NCBI GenBank assembly: GCA_002433335.1
Contig: DJHY01000239.1
Coordinates: 1-35,585, forward strand
DNA from: Rhodospirillaceae bacterium UBA6608
Lineage (GTDB): Bacteria > Pseudomonadota > Alphaproteobacteria > Rhodospirillales_A > Casp-alpha2
Length of the DNA: 35,585 nt
Direction: 5' to 3'
Under the pieces are notes generated by a model. It was given only the letters and a program-made list of their open reading frames with translations, was not told where the DNA came from and ran no database searches. Position numbers and translations under genes: made by a program. This document shows positions 8,288-15,590 of this stretch, one piece after another. The first letter of the stretch is position 1, and each line of letters begins with the position of its first letter.

Positions 8288-8659
8288 TTATTCAGCCTCC
8301 ACCAAATTCAGTTCCGCCGGGAAGACATGGCGACCACCGGCATCCAACGGCACATCGTATGCGGCGATCACGGCCTCGACCGGCAGGACGCCGTACAGAT
8401 GCGGGAACAGATGACCGCCCCGCGAGGCTTCCCATTTCAATGCATCGCCCAGGCGTTGCGGATCGACACGCAAAAGGACAAGACCGGCCTGCCCCGCGCG
8501 ATGCTTGGCTGCACTTTTGACGACCTGCGCCGCGGACGAAAAGTGGATGAAACCGTCTGCCTGATCCTGCGACGATCCGCCGTACGAACCGGCCTGTTCG
8601 GCGGCGGTCCATTCTTCCTTGCGGCACATGTGATAGATGGCGGGATCGGTTGTATTCAT
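8288..8659 (-). CDS. DUF952 family protein
   Basis: The 123 aa protein carries the DUF952 pattern: an early IYHMCRKEEW, then DGFIHFSSAAQV, a middle VLLRVDPQRL and the late WEASRGGHLFPHLYGVLP. The biochemical role of the family is not known to me; conserved Trp, His and Glu residues suggest a small binding or enzymatic fold. It is the first gene of a two-gene minus-strand unit with pyrD, a pairing that may be only a shared promoter. Confidence 0.9.
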   Translation of the reverse strand: MNTTDPAIYHMCRKEEWTAAEQAGSYGGSSQDQADGFIHFSSAAQVVKSAAKHRAGQAGLVLLRVDPQRLGDALKWEASRGGHLFPHLYGVLPVEAVIAAYDVPLDAGGRHVFPAELNLVEAE

Positions 8660-8782
8660 GGGATTTTCCGGCGGTTGTCTCGGCAGTGCCGGAGATTAGA
8701 GCACATTGCCCGCCGAGGGAACCGCGACCACGGGCCCGCACCATGTGCTCCTATTATGACCTACGTCCAGGGCCACTCGCTT

Positions 8783-8798
8783 TGGCACAAGGATTGCT
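8783..8798 (+). promoter_or_regulatory. Sigma-54 (RpoN) promoter
   Basis: TGGCAC (8783-8788), five bases, then TTGCT (8794-8798) match the -24/-12 consensus TGGCAC-N5-TTGCW exactly, with GG and GC 12 bp apart. It predicts a transcript start near 8809. It is intergenic and points to the small gene at 8862, and shares 16 of 18 bases with the site at 19708-19725. An enhancer for the activator was not identified. Confidence 0.75.
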
Positions 8799-8861
8799 TA
8801 TTTCTTCCCTGAATTCGTGCGGAACACGAAGAAGCAGCAAAAGACACGAAAAGTGAGAAAG

Positions 8862-9098
8862 ATGGCCAGCAGCAAGAAATCCCCGACGTCGCAATTAGCG
8901 AGCGTTATCGACGAACTGGAAGACCTGATCGAATCAGGCGTCAAATTCGTACCTGCGCAACCGTCTCCGGCCATGACACAGGCCGGCGCCCGCGCGGGCG
9001 GTATTGACGAAGCCCAAGCCGCCAAGATTTACCGCGCCATGTTGGAGGCGGACGCGATTGAGGACCCAGTTTTTTGGCCCGGGACGGCCATGAACTGA
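8862..9098 (+). CDS. Small hypothetical protein behind a sigma-54 promoter
   Basis: I do not recognise this 78 aa protein. It has a basic N-terminus (MASSKKSPTSQ), a predicted helix (LASVIDELEDLIESG), an Ala/Gly/Pro linker and a second helix (DEAQAAKIYRAMLEAD), then ends in VFWPGTAMN. There is no signal peptide or cysteine. The ATG at 8862 is preferred over an in-frame GTG at 8817, because transcription from the sigma-54 promoter would begin only about 9 bases before that GTG. It stands alone: the next gene converges 6 bases downstream. Sigma-54 control in this group often concerns flagella, motility or nitrogen, but no such role is shown here. Confidence 0.6.
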   Translation: MASSKKSPTSQLASVIDELEDLIESGVKFVPAQPSPAMTQAGARAGGIDEAQAAKIYRAMLEADAIEDPVFWPGTAMN

Positions 9099-9104
9099 GC
9101 CCGC

Positions 9105-10106
9105 TTACCAAACCACCGGGTCCGGACCGCCGATCACCGGCCCGCCCGACAACAGCCTCAACTCCATGTCCCCTTCGGAGGCATTCTGGGCGGGAGCAGC
9201 CTGATCGCTCCAACCGTACCCGCCTTCGAACAAGTCGCCGCCGTGGCCCGATGCGAAAATGAACACGCCGTTGCCTGTCAGCCAGTCCGTGACCGGCGGT
9301 GACGCGGGCTGTTCGGCCCGAGGTTCCGGTGCCGTCTGAACCGATGCCTGAACCCCTTCCCGGGGTTTCGGCTCCGGGGGGGCCTTCGACACGGGCTCAA
9401 CCCGCGCCCGAGCACCCGGCGGCACAATCCTGGCCGAGCGGGAAAAATTCAACCGCCCGCCGGATTGACCCCGGGCCTCGACGGACAAATTCAGATCAAA
9501 GGCTTCGGACCCGGCCGGAACCACGAGTTCCAGGTCGTTCAGATCCGACATCCCGAAACGCCAATCCCGCGAGCCGTCATCCATTGCGGCCCCGGACAAA
9601 CCGGCGGAGACCTCGACCCCTTGCGGTAGGGCTTTCAGGCTGAACACGATATCGCCGACCATTCGGCCCATGCCGTGGCTGAACGCACAGCCAATCGGAA
9701 AACGCAGCAGTTTGCCGTCATCCGAGGCCTGTGGCGTATCGACGGAAAACTGAAATCCGGCCTCAAGCGGCGCCAAGCCCGGCTCGACCGTCAGGCTGCC
9801 CGTACGGACGTGACCATCGCCGGAAATCACCGTAACGGCAAAAGTATGCGGCCCGCTGGCGCCGGGCGGAAAACGCAACCGCAGGCCACCTTGAATCTGC
9901 ACGTCCCGGTCCAGAAGCGTTGCCGTTCCGTCACCGTTATCGACCCCGGCGTTCAAGGTAATCCCTTTGCCCAGGCCACCAACAATCAGCACGGACATAT
10001 CGCGCGGGTTCAGCCCCGGCACGGCCGCGAAGACATCAATCGGAAGACCTATTTTGGTTTCATCCGGGGGCCCGACCGTTGCATCGCTCTCAGACGGAAT
10101 ATTCAT
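9105..10106 (-). CDS. Protein with one VCBS/cadherin-like domain, unknown function
   Basis: The 333 aa protein starts with a region (about 15-115) like the repeat unit of giant VCBS/RTX adhesins: a hydrophobic strand, an LSAG-like turn written TLNAGVDNGDGTATLLDRD, and a final FAVTVIS strand. Only one such unit is present. A second beta-rich region covers about 120-235. A Pro/Glu/Ala-rich linker (about 240-275) leads to a C-terminal segment with GVFIFASGHGGDLFEGGYGW. There is no signal peptide, though a non-classical route such as type I secretion is possible. An in-frame stop lies a few codons upstream, so this is not the tail of a longer gene as it stands. The ribosome site is weak. Confidence 0.75.
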   Translation of the reverse strand: MNIPSESDATVGPPDETKIGLPIDVFAAVPGLNPRDMSVLIVGGLGKGITLNAGVDNGDGTATLLDRDVQIQGGLRLRFPPGASGPHTFAVTVISGDGHVRTGSLTVEPGLAPLEAGFQFSVDTPQASDDGKLLRFPIGCAFSHGMGRMVGDIVFSLKALPQGVEVSAGLSGAAMDDGSRDWRFGMSDLNDLELVVPAGSEAFDLNLSVEARGQSGGRLNFSRSARIVPPGARARVEPVSKAPPEPKPREGVQASVQTAPEPRAEQPASPPVTDWLTGNGVFIFASGHGGDLFEGGYGWSDQAAPAQNASEGDMELRLLSGGPVIGGPDPVVW

Positions 10107-10271
10107 TTTTCCGGCGCCCTACATAGAATTTAACTCGATAGCCCGGCGGGCTTGCTCGTACAATTCTCTAGGATGATCGTTATATCTGGCCAGTTTTTTC
10201 ACGCCCTGGCATCGATTAGGATCAATCAACTGACGTTGCTGGACACAGCCATTTTATCCACGGGAGTTCGA

Positions 10272-10676
10272 ATGCCAGCCAAAGACGCCATCTTGTTCGC
10301 CAACGACGCCTTTTACGTGGCCTTTCGAAGCAGCAGTTTCGATCAGATGAATGAGATCTGGAGCAAGGACCATGAAATTTCATGCGTTCACCCGGGTTGG
10401 CGTCCTTTGACCGAGCGTGAGCAGATCATGGAAAGCTGGGAAGTGATCCTGAGCTCCAGCGTTGGAGCCGAGATCGATTTCATCGACCCAAAAGTCTTCG
10501 TGCTGGGCGACGCTGCCTACGTCACAGGGTTCGAGAAAGTCGGCGGCCGATTGATGTCGGTCACGAACGTATTCGTCCGCGACGGTTCGGTCTGGCGCAT
10601 GGTCCATCACCACGCCGGGCCCTGCCAGGACCACATTGCAGCTGACTTCGGCGTCCCGGAATCAACCCTGCAATAG
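10272..10676 (+). CDS. NTF2-like / SnoaL-like domain protein
   Basis: The 134 aa protein has the cone-shaped NTF2/SnoaL_3 pattern: [17 protein letters not shown], then [20 protein letters not shown], and a final strand pair with [18 protein letters not shown]. Relatives are small steroid-isomerase-like or polyketide-cyclase-like enzymes, or non-catalytic binding proteins; the conserved CVHPGW is typical of the subgroup with unknown substrate. The start at 10272 is preceded by GGGAG at 10262-10266; a longer frame from 10152 adds 40 residues with no family match. Confidence 0.88.
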   Translation: MPAKDAILFANDAFYVAFRSSSFDQMNEIWSKDHEISCVHPGWRPLTEREQIMESWEVILSSSVGAEIDFIDPKVFVLGDAAYVTGFEKVGGRLMSVTNVFVRDGSVWRMVHHHAGPCQDHIAADFGVPESTLQ

Positions 10677-10756
10677 ACGACAGGTCGCGTGAAAAGCGGT
10701 TAGGATGGCCCCGCAGGGACAAAGCAAAGACAACACCCAGCGGAGGAGCCTTGCCC

Positions 10757-11131
10757 ATGAAAACGATCAAAATGACGATCGGTTCTGTCACCTTGAACGT
10801 CGCCCTGCGCGATACCCCGACAGCCGATGCGATCTGGGACGCCGCCCCCTTTACCTCGCGCGCCAGCACCTGGGGCGAAGAAGTCTATTTTTCGACCCCC
10901 GTCTCTCCGGATCGGGAAGCCGATGCCCGGGCCATCGTCGAGCCCGGTGAAATCGCCTTCTGGACCGACGGCGACAGCATCGCCATCGGGTTTGGCCGCA
11001 CGCCTATTTCCCAAGGGGATGAATGCCGGTTGGCCTCGCCCTGTAACATCTGGGCGGACGCGATCGACGACGTCAAAACCTTGGCCGCCGTTGCCCCCGG
11101 CGCCGCGATAAGCGTCGAACAGGCCGAATAA
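10757..11131 (+). CDS. Cyclophilin-like fold protein (PF04126 type)
   Basis: The 124 aa protein resembles the small cyclophilin-like family of TM1367: an N-terminal [21 protein letters not shown] strand region, [11 protein letters not shown], an acidic turn, then [22 protein letters not shown] and a late [14 protein letters not shown]. Relatives have no proven peptidyl-prolyl isomerase activity and their role is unknown. The ATG at 10757 is preceded by CGGAGGAG at 10741-10748; a TTG two codons earlier is less well placed. It lies 80 bases after the SnoaL-like gene and may be cotranscribed with it. Confidence 0.85.
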   Translation: MKTIKMTIGSVTLNVALRDTPTADAIWDAAPFTSRASTWGEEVYFSTPVSPDREADARAIVEPGEIAFWTDGDSIAIGFGRTPISQGDECRLASPCNIWADAIDDVKTLAAVAPGAAISVEQAE

Positions 11132-11181
11132 CCATACCCCTCTATTCGTTGATCTGGCGCAATCACAGCACCTGTCAGTTG

Positions 11182-11190
11182 TGATAGAAT
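11182..11190 (+). promoter_or_regulatory. Extended -10 promoter for the His-rich small gene
   Basis: TGATAGAAT at 11182-11190 is an extended -10 (TGn then TAGAAT), 26 bases before the ATG at 11216. It is overlapped by an inverted repeat, ATCACA (11162-11167) with TGTGAT (11180-11185). No good -35 is visible, as extended -10 promoters permit. Confidence 0.4.
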
Positions 11191-11215
11191 TCGCCATTGC
11201 CGAGAGGAGGATACG

Positions 11216-11464
11216 ATGAACAAGCATGTTGATCGGCTGTTGAACCTCCAAAACCTCTACTTCGAGGCATGGCGCGCCTACACGAAAATGGGTTTCGACC
11301 TATGGCAAAGCGCTATCGACGGGGTTTGGAAGGTCTACCACCCCCTGCCGCACCGGCGGCATGAGGACAGCCATAAGAAGCCGCCCTGCGTCACGACCAA
11401 CGCCGCGCATTTGAGCCATCATTACGGGCGGCGTTGCCACGACGTGGACGTGGAACATATCTGA
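11216..11464 (+). CDS. Small His-rich hypothetical protein (82 aa)
   Basis: I do not recognise this protein. A strong ribosome site (GAGAGGAGG, 5 bases before the ATG) supports it. The N-terminal half is an amphipathic, Trp- and Tyr-rich helix (LLNLQNLYFEAWRAYTKMGF), a little like phasin-type helices. The C-terminal half is rich in His (10 in the protein) with two Cys, in HRRHEDSHKK, AHLSHHYGRRCHD and VEH, suggesting metal binding. There is no signal peptide. It sits alone between the cyclophilin-like gene and the O-methyltransferase. Membrane or polymer surface binding and metal handling are inferences only. Confidence 0.72.
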   Translation: MNKHVDRLLNLQNLYFEAWRAYTKMGFDLWQSAIDGVWKVYHPLPHRRHEDSHKKPPCVTTNAAHLSHHYGRRCHDVDVEHI

Positions 11465-11545
11465 GGCAGTTGTCCCCGCCGTCCCAAGGCGGTAACGATA
11501 AGCTTCCATTCACGGTGCTACGTCGCCGAACGGGAGGGAATTGCC

Positions 11546-12208
11546 TTGGGTAAATCGACCACCGGGCTTGAAGAAGCCATCTACCAATACATTTTGGATA
11601 CGACCTCGCGGGAGCCGGAAATTCTGGCCCGTCTGCGCAAGGAAACGGCCAGCCATCCGCGCGCCGGCATGCAGATTTCACCGGACCAGGGACAGTTCCT
11701 GAGCCTGCTGGTCGAATTGCTGGGCGCCAAACGCATTGTCGAGGTCGGTACCTTCACGGGATATAGCTCGCTCTCCATGGCGCTGGCACAGCCGGACGAC
11801 GGCGCATTGGTCGCCTGCGACGTGTCAGAGGAATATACCGCCGTGGCCCGCCGGTATTGGGCCGAAGCCGGGGTGGATGGCCGCATCGACCTGCGGTTGG
11901 CCCCGGCGGTCGAAACCCTGGATGCCCTGATCGCAGGCGGCCAGGGCGGAACGTTCGACCTCGCCTTCATTGATGCGGACAAGGAAAACTATCAGAATTA
12001 TTTCGACCGTTGCCTGGCCTTGGTGCGTCCCGGCGGCTTAGTCGCCATCGACAATGTGCTGTGGCACGGGCGGGTCGTCGACGCGACGGACGAAACCGTC
12101 GACACCCTGGCCATCCGGGCCTTCAACGCCGGGCTGAAGGACGATCCGCGTGTCTCGATCGCGATGCTGTCCATCGCCGATGGTTTGACCCTGGCGCGCA
12201 AACGCTGA
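11546..12208 (+). CDS. SAM-dependent O-methyltransferase (caffeoyl-CoA/catechol type)
   Basis: The 220 aa protein matches the class I, metal-dependent O-methyltransferase family that methylates catechol-like hydroxyls. The SAM motif is VEVGTFTGYSSLSMALA, the acidic residue binding the SAM ribose lies in ACDVSEEY, and metal/catalytic residues are in FIDADKENYQNY and AIDNVLWHGRV. The first 30 residues (EAIYQYILDTTSREPEI) are the family's usual N-terminal helix. Translation starts at TTG 11546 behind CGGGAGGG. The natural substrate is not known. Confidence 0.93.
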   Translation: MGKSTTGLEEAIYQYILDTTSREPEILARLRKETASHPRAGMQISPDQGQFLSLLVELLGAKRIVEVGTFTGYSSLSMALAQPDDGALVACDVSEEYTAVARRYWAEAGVDGRIDLRLAPAVETLDALIAGGQGGTFDLAFIDADKENYQNYFDRCLALVRPGGLVAIDNVLWHGRVVDATDETVDTLAIRAFNAGLKDDPRVSIAMLSIADGLTLARKR

Positions 12209-12293
12209 CCCACGGGGCCTGCCCGAAATACGGCGAACTCGACACGAAATGGTCTCTTTTTCCACGAACAAACGCCGTGTTCGGGGGCGATAA

Positions 12294-12322
12294 CCTTTGC
12301 CATCGGATCAATACGGCAAAGG
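12294..12322 (+). promoter_or_regulatory. Hairpin covering the ribosome binding site of the OmpA-like gene
   Basis: CCTTTGCC (12294-12301) pairs perfectly with GGCAAAGG (12315-12322) over a 13-base loop. The right arm includes the start of the Shine-Dalgarno AAAGGAG (12318-12324), while a second purine run, GAAGG (12324-12328), stays free. Such a stem can gate translation by temperature or by a partner RNA. Confidence 0.4.
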
Positions 12323-12332
12323 AGAAGGAACC

Positions 12333-12869
12333 ATGCCTCGCATCGATATCCGACCCCGTCCCCGCCCCCAGGCCCAGCCCCAGCCCCGCCCCCAGGCTAT
12401 GGCGGGACTGATCGCAACCGGCCTCGTCGCCGCGAGCCTGACCGCGGCAGGCCTATACGCCACTGGTTTGTTGGCCGCAAAAGCCGCCCAGGCGGCTGAA
12501 CCGTTTGACGCGGCCTGCGAATTCGATGCGGACCGTGGCCAGCCCGTCCCGCTGATCATCACCGGATTCAAAACCGGCAGCTCGGCCGTCCCCGCCGAGA
12601 AAGAGGCGGAAATTCAGGCCTACGCCAACGAGCTGACGCCCTACTCCAAGATTTGCGTGATCGGGCAGGCCGACAAACGCGGCCCCGTCGACGCCAATGA
12701 CAAGTTAGCCATGAACCGGGCCCGGGCCGTGGCAGCACGCCTGATCGGCGCCGGGATCGAGCCGGAGAACCTGGCATTGTCATCGCGTGCGGAAGCGTTC
12801 GGCGACACGGCGCCCGGTTGGCTCTGGTTCAACGGCAGTCGACGGGTCGAAGTCGTCGCCTTGCGCTGA
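12333..12869 (+). CDS. OmpA-like domain protein with Pro-rich N-terminus
   Basis: The 178 aa protein begins with a Pro/Arg/Gln-rich stretch (RPRPRPQAQPQPRPQ), then a long Ala/Leu membrane segment (about 22-50, ending KAAQAAEP), then an OmpA C-terminal-like domain (about 62-178). That domain has FKTGSSAVPAEKEAEIQAYA, ICVIGQADKRGPVDAND and LAMNRARAVAARLIGAGI, which in relatives bind peptidoglycan. The segment ends in AQAA, so it is either a cleaved signal or an uncleaved anchor. The start at 12333 lies behind AAAGGAGAAGG; an earlier frame start at 12297 would place the hairpin in the coding sequence. The DNA of the Pro-rich part contains a direct repeat with a 24-base period. Confidence 0.82.
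   Translation: MPRIDIRPRPRPQAQPQPRPQAMAGLIATGLVAASLTAAGLYATGLLAAKAAQAAEPFDAACEFDADRGQPVPLIITGFKTGSSAVPAEKEAEIQAYANELTPYSKICVIGQADKRGPVDANDKLAMNRARAVAARLIGAGIEPENLALSSRAEAFGDTAPGWLWFNGSRRVEVVALR
12360..12397 (+). repeat. 24-base-period direct repeat in the Pro-rich region
   Basis: CCCCGCCCCCAGGC occurs at 12360-12373 and again, identically, at 12384-12397. Both copies encode PRPQA-type residues in frame (period eight codons). The unit is likely prone to slippage, which could vary the length of the Pro-rich linker. Confidence 0.7.
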
Positions 12870-12873
12870 CCGA

Positions 12874-13476
12874 TCAGCCCTGCATCAGACCGCGTAACAA
12901 ATCGGCGAAGCGGCCAACCGCTTCGTCGAGCGGCCCGTCGTTGGGAAACTCGACCACGTCCGGGCCTTCCACGCGGAAGGCTCGGGCGCGTTCCAGGCGA
13001 CGTTCGACCTGGTCGTCCTGTTCGCGCCCACGCGCGCCCAAGCGGCGGCGCAGGTTTTCATCGTCGGCGTTGACTGAAATAATGCGCAGACGCGGGAAAC
13101 GGCTTCGCGCCTCATCGATCACCGACCGCGAGGCATTGATCACAACGACCTTTCCGGACCTGAGCTCGCTCAACACTTCCGCCGGAATACCGTACCAAAG
13201 GCCATGCGCGCCCCAGGACAAAAGGTAGGCGTCCAAATCTCGGCGGGCGTGGAACTGTCCTTCCGTGACGGCGATATGGTCTTCGGACCCTGCATCGGCC
13301 GGACGGGTTATCTCGCGTTTAGGAAAAACAACGTCGGAACCATCGGCAAGCACATCGCGCGCGCCGTCGATCAAGCTGTCCTTTCCGGCACCGGACGGTC
13401 CAACGACCAGTACCAAGATGCCTGTGAGGCTGGCCTCGCTCACGGTGCGGGCGGGAATTCGAGGGGCTGCGAACAT
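12874..13476 (-). CDS. phnN: Ribose 1,5-bisphosphate phosphokinase PhnN
   Basis: The enzyme phosphorylates ribose 1,5-bisphosphate to PRPP, a step that closes phosphonate breakdown by C-P lyase. The Walker A motif GPSGAGKDS sits about 20 residues from the start. Other visible motifs are FPKREITRPADAGSEDH, WGAHGLWYGIP and a lid-like LRRRLGARGREQDDQ. Starting at 13476 gives about 200 aa, near the usual length; an ATG at 13524 adds 16 atypical residues. No C-P lyase gene is in the window, so this copy is an orphan and may serve another pentose route. Confidence 0.88.
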   Translation of the reverse strand: MFAAPRIPARTVSEASLTGILVLVVGPSGAGKDSLIDGARDVLADGSDVVFPKREITRPADAGSEDHIAVTEGQFHARRDLDAYLLSWGAHGLWYGIPAEVLSELRSGKVVVINASRSVIDEARSRFPRLRIISVNADDENLRRRLGARGREQDDQVERRLERARAFRVEGPDVVEFPNDGPLDEAVGRFADLLRGLMQG

Positions 13477-13575
13477 GGCACCGGGAAATACATGCCCCGC
13501 GTGACCCGGACATGAAGCCCCCATGACGGTTGGATGAAGACCATTCCGGTTTTGTCCTGCCCTCGTTATGCGCCC

Positions 13576-14190
13576 TTAGAGAAACCCGCGCCGGTGCGGA
13601 TCCTGAAACGGCCGCCCTCGGTTGAACGGCGGCACATCCTTATGCGGGTGGCGACGGTATTCCCGCGCCGGCAAGGGCGCGGGTGCCGGCACCGGAACCT
13701 GCTGATAAATAACCGCCGGGGTTGCCGTCGGTGTCCGTGGGATCGCCCGCAACAAAGCGACGAACCGGGCCTTCGCCTCATCGAGGTAGCGTCCCTGCGG
13801 ATAGGTCAACATATACACCTTCACCCGTTCCGCGTCGCCCGAGGCATCGGCCTGCCGCCACATCGCGGTTTCAGCATCCTCGGCAACGGATGACGCGTCA
13901 GCGACGACAACCACAGCCGCGTCCTGCCGGACGGGCACAGGCGTCAATGTAACCAAGGCATCGAAATCGTTCGGCTCAGTCGCGACATCATCCAGGATCG
14001 ACTGTTCGACCGCCGCGACAGGCCGAGCCGTCACCGCGGGGCCGTCCTGATCCTGAGGCAGGGGAAGCACGAACGTGCCACCGATATCGTCTTCCGAACC
14101 GGCCTCGGCAACGGCAGCCACGGGGGTCATCACGACCGCCGACAGAATAATGGCCGCCGCGGCTTTCAAAGCGGTTTTGCTGCTCGTCAT
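13576..14190 (-). CDS. Exported protein of unknown function with a YPQGRY motif
   Basis: The 204 aa protein starts with a signal peptide (MTSSKTALK, an Ala/Val core, predicted cleavage near AVAEAG). A low-complexity Val/Ala/Asp-rich region follows. At about 110-150 the stretch MWRQADASGDAERVKVYMLTYPQGRYLDEAKARF resembles a short helical unit found at the end of several alphaproteobacterial caspase-like or TPR-like exported proteins. The tail is Pro-rich and basic with HPHKDVPP and DPHRRGF. The start at 14190 follows a perfect AAAGGAGGT; an ATG at 14232 is rejected. The role is unknown; it may act in the cell envelope. Confidence 0.72.
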   Translation of the reverse strand: MTSSKTALKAAAAIILSAVVMTPVAAVAEAGSEDDIGGTFVLPLPQDQDGPAVTARPVAAVEQSILDDVATEPNDFDALVTLTPVPVRQDAAVVVVADASSVAEDAETAMWRQADASGDAERVKVYMLTYPQGRYLDEAKARFVALLRAIPRTPTATPAVIYQQVPVPAPAPLPAREYRRHPHKDVPPFNRGRPFQDPHRRGFL

Positions 14191-14242
14191 CCTGAATACC
14201 TCCTTTTGCTCGACCGACCGGCCGGATCGCAAGTGAAGGCGA

Positions 14243-14268
14243 TTTTAAATTCAGTTTTGCATTTAAAA
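14243..14268. promoter_or_regulatory. AT-rich inverted repeat between two minus-strand genes
   Basis: TTTTAAAT (14243-14250) and ATTTAAAA (14261-14268) form a perfect inverted repeat in an AT-rich island (about 14240-14283) that stands out from its GC-rich surroundings. On the minus strand TTGTTT and TTAAAA lie 17 bases apart, a weak promoter candidate for the exported protein gene. It may be an operator or the upstream gene's terminator. Confidence 0.4.
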
Positions 14269-14282
14269 CAAGATATATTTTG

Positions 14283-15353
14283 TCATCCGGCCGCAGCGGC
14301 GCCGGTGATCTTCCGGATTGCGGCCTGCAATTCGGAGACCAATTCTCGCCCGATATCGCCTCCGTCCCCTGAAATTTGGTTCTTTAGAACAGCGTTCAGA
14401 GAATCGATATGCACACGAACAAGCTCTACTCCGGCGGCATTGTTCGGCAGGCCGCTGCCCGCGAAACGCATCAGGGAATTACCGATGGTCGTAACCAGCG
14501 GATATCCGAAAGTCTCGCCCTGAAGGCCCAGTTGCTTCGCCACGGCATGGATTCGCAGGAAATGTTCCGACTTGTCGGCGACCGCCTGGCCTTCGGACAT
14601 GATCCGGCGTAGGCTATCGACGTAATCCAAAGCCGTGCCCAGGTAGTCCCCCTTGGACTTTTCCAGGGCGCGCTCGGCCTTGAATACCGCGCCCTCGGTG
14701 AACAAGGCGTCCTCTTCGCCGGCCCCGCCCGCTTTTCGTTTCAGATGATTGGGGGGACGGAAAATACGAATGACGCTGTCGTTGGGAAACCGCTCCAGCG
14801 CCGTTACCAAAGGCGATCGATCGACGCGCACATCGGCGGGGGCCGTATCGCGGCGATCTTCCGGCACCTCTCTGGCATTGCCGCGCCGATCCGGGCCGAA
14901 GTATCGCGTGTTGTAGACGAACGGACGTGGACGGTTGATCAGAGTCAGAATCCGATCGACCAGGACATCGACCGCCACCGGCTTGATCAGAAAATGCGTC
15001 GCCCCATAGGCCCGGGCCGAAGCGATCTCTTCCGGCTTGAATCCACCCGCCATTAGGATCACCGGTAAGAAGCGGTTTGGGGAATCGCGGTGCATACGGA
15101 CCCAGCGAAGCAGTTCGATCCCGTTCAGGGCGGCTTCGAACATGTTACAGATCATGAAGTCGACCGTGTCGATCCGTTCGCTCACGGGTTTTCGCGCCAG
15201 ACGCTTCAACAAGGCATGGGCGTCATCGTTGCTGGTAGCGGTAAGAACCTCGCCGACGCCCAGCGCCTGCAACAGGTTGTGGATCATCCAACGGTGGGCA
15301 TCGTCCTGATCGACGACCAGGACGGTAAACGCACGCAGATTTATCGTGGCCAA
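14283..15353 (-). CDS. Response-regulator-like protein with a degenerate receiver
   Basis: The 356 aa protein has a receiver domain at about 8-135, a linker with YFGPDRRG, and an all-helical C-terminal part (about 190-355) with no known DNA-binding motif. The usual phosphoacceptor Asp is Asn70 (FMICNMFEAALNG, eight residues before the conserved Gly), and the conserved Thr/Ser is Ala102 (VILMAGG). The acidic pair (Asp15, Asp17/18) and Lys124 (FLIKP) remain. This suggests a signal-independent or protein-binding role rather than normal phosphorylation. Translation starts at TTG 15353 behind AAGGGGG. It is monocistronic or shares a transcript with the exported protein gene. Confidence 0.88.
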   Translation of the reverse strand: MATINLRAFTVLVVDQDDAHRWMIHNLLQALGVGEVLTATSNDDAHALLKRLARKPVSERIDTVDFMICNMFEAALNGIELLRWVRMHRDSPNRFLPVILMAGGFKPEEIASARAYGATHFLIKPVAVDVLVDRILTLINRPRPFVYNTRYFGPDRRGNAREVPEDRRDTAPADVRVDRSPLVTALERFPNDSVIRIFRPPNHLKRKAGGAGEEDALFTEGAVFKAERALEKSKGDYLGTALDYVDSLRRIMSEGQAVADKSEHFLRIHAVAKQLGLQGETFGYPLVTTIGNSLMRFAGSGLPNNAAGVELVRVHIDSLNAVLKNQISGDGGDIGRELVSELQAAIRKITGAAAAG

Positions 15354-15427
15354 AACAGGCCCCCTTGAGCACGGCGCCCCGTGTTGGTCACGGGAACATT
15401 CTATGTGGCGGGAATCCCACCCTCTGC

Positions 15428-15441
15428 TTGACTATAGTCAA
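15428..15441. promoter_or_regulatory. FNR/FixK-like palindrome
   Basis: TTGACTATAGTCAA is a perfect 14-bp palindrome of the form TTGA-N6-TCAA used by FNR/FixK-type regulators. It lies in the divergent gap, 75 bp before the response-regulator gene and 150 bp before the SDR gene. On the minus strand a TAGAAT (15403-15398) lies close to where a class II -10 would fall (two bases off). Confidence 0.5.
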
Positions 15442-15590
15442 ATGCATGGACGGCGCAGGGTCAACCCGTCCGATCATCCGGAAGTGAAAATCCGCCAAGG
15501 CCCGTTCCCAAAGGGGAAAATCCGTGAAAAAGTGGCGGGATCAAGGGGGCTTCCGCCCAATACCACCAAAAAGAAGAAAAGGAGACATTC

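Noticed and set aside
11156..11171. TGGCGC-N5-CAGCA as a third sigma-54 promoter.
   Set aside because: GG/GC spacing is right, but the -24 and -12 boxes deviate (TGGCGC, and CAGCA where TTGCA is needed).
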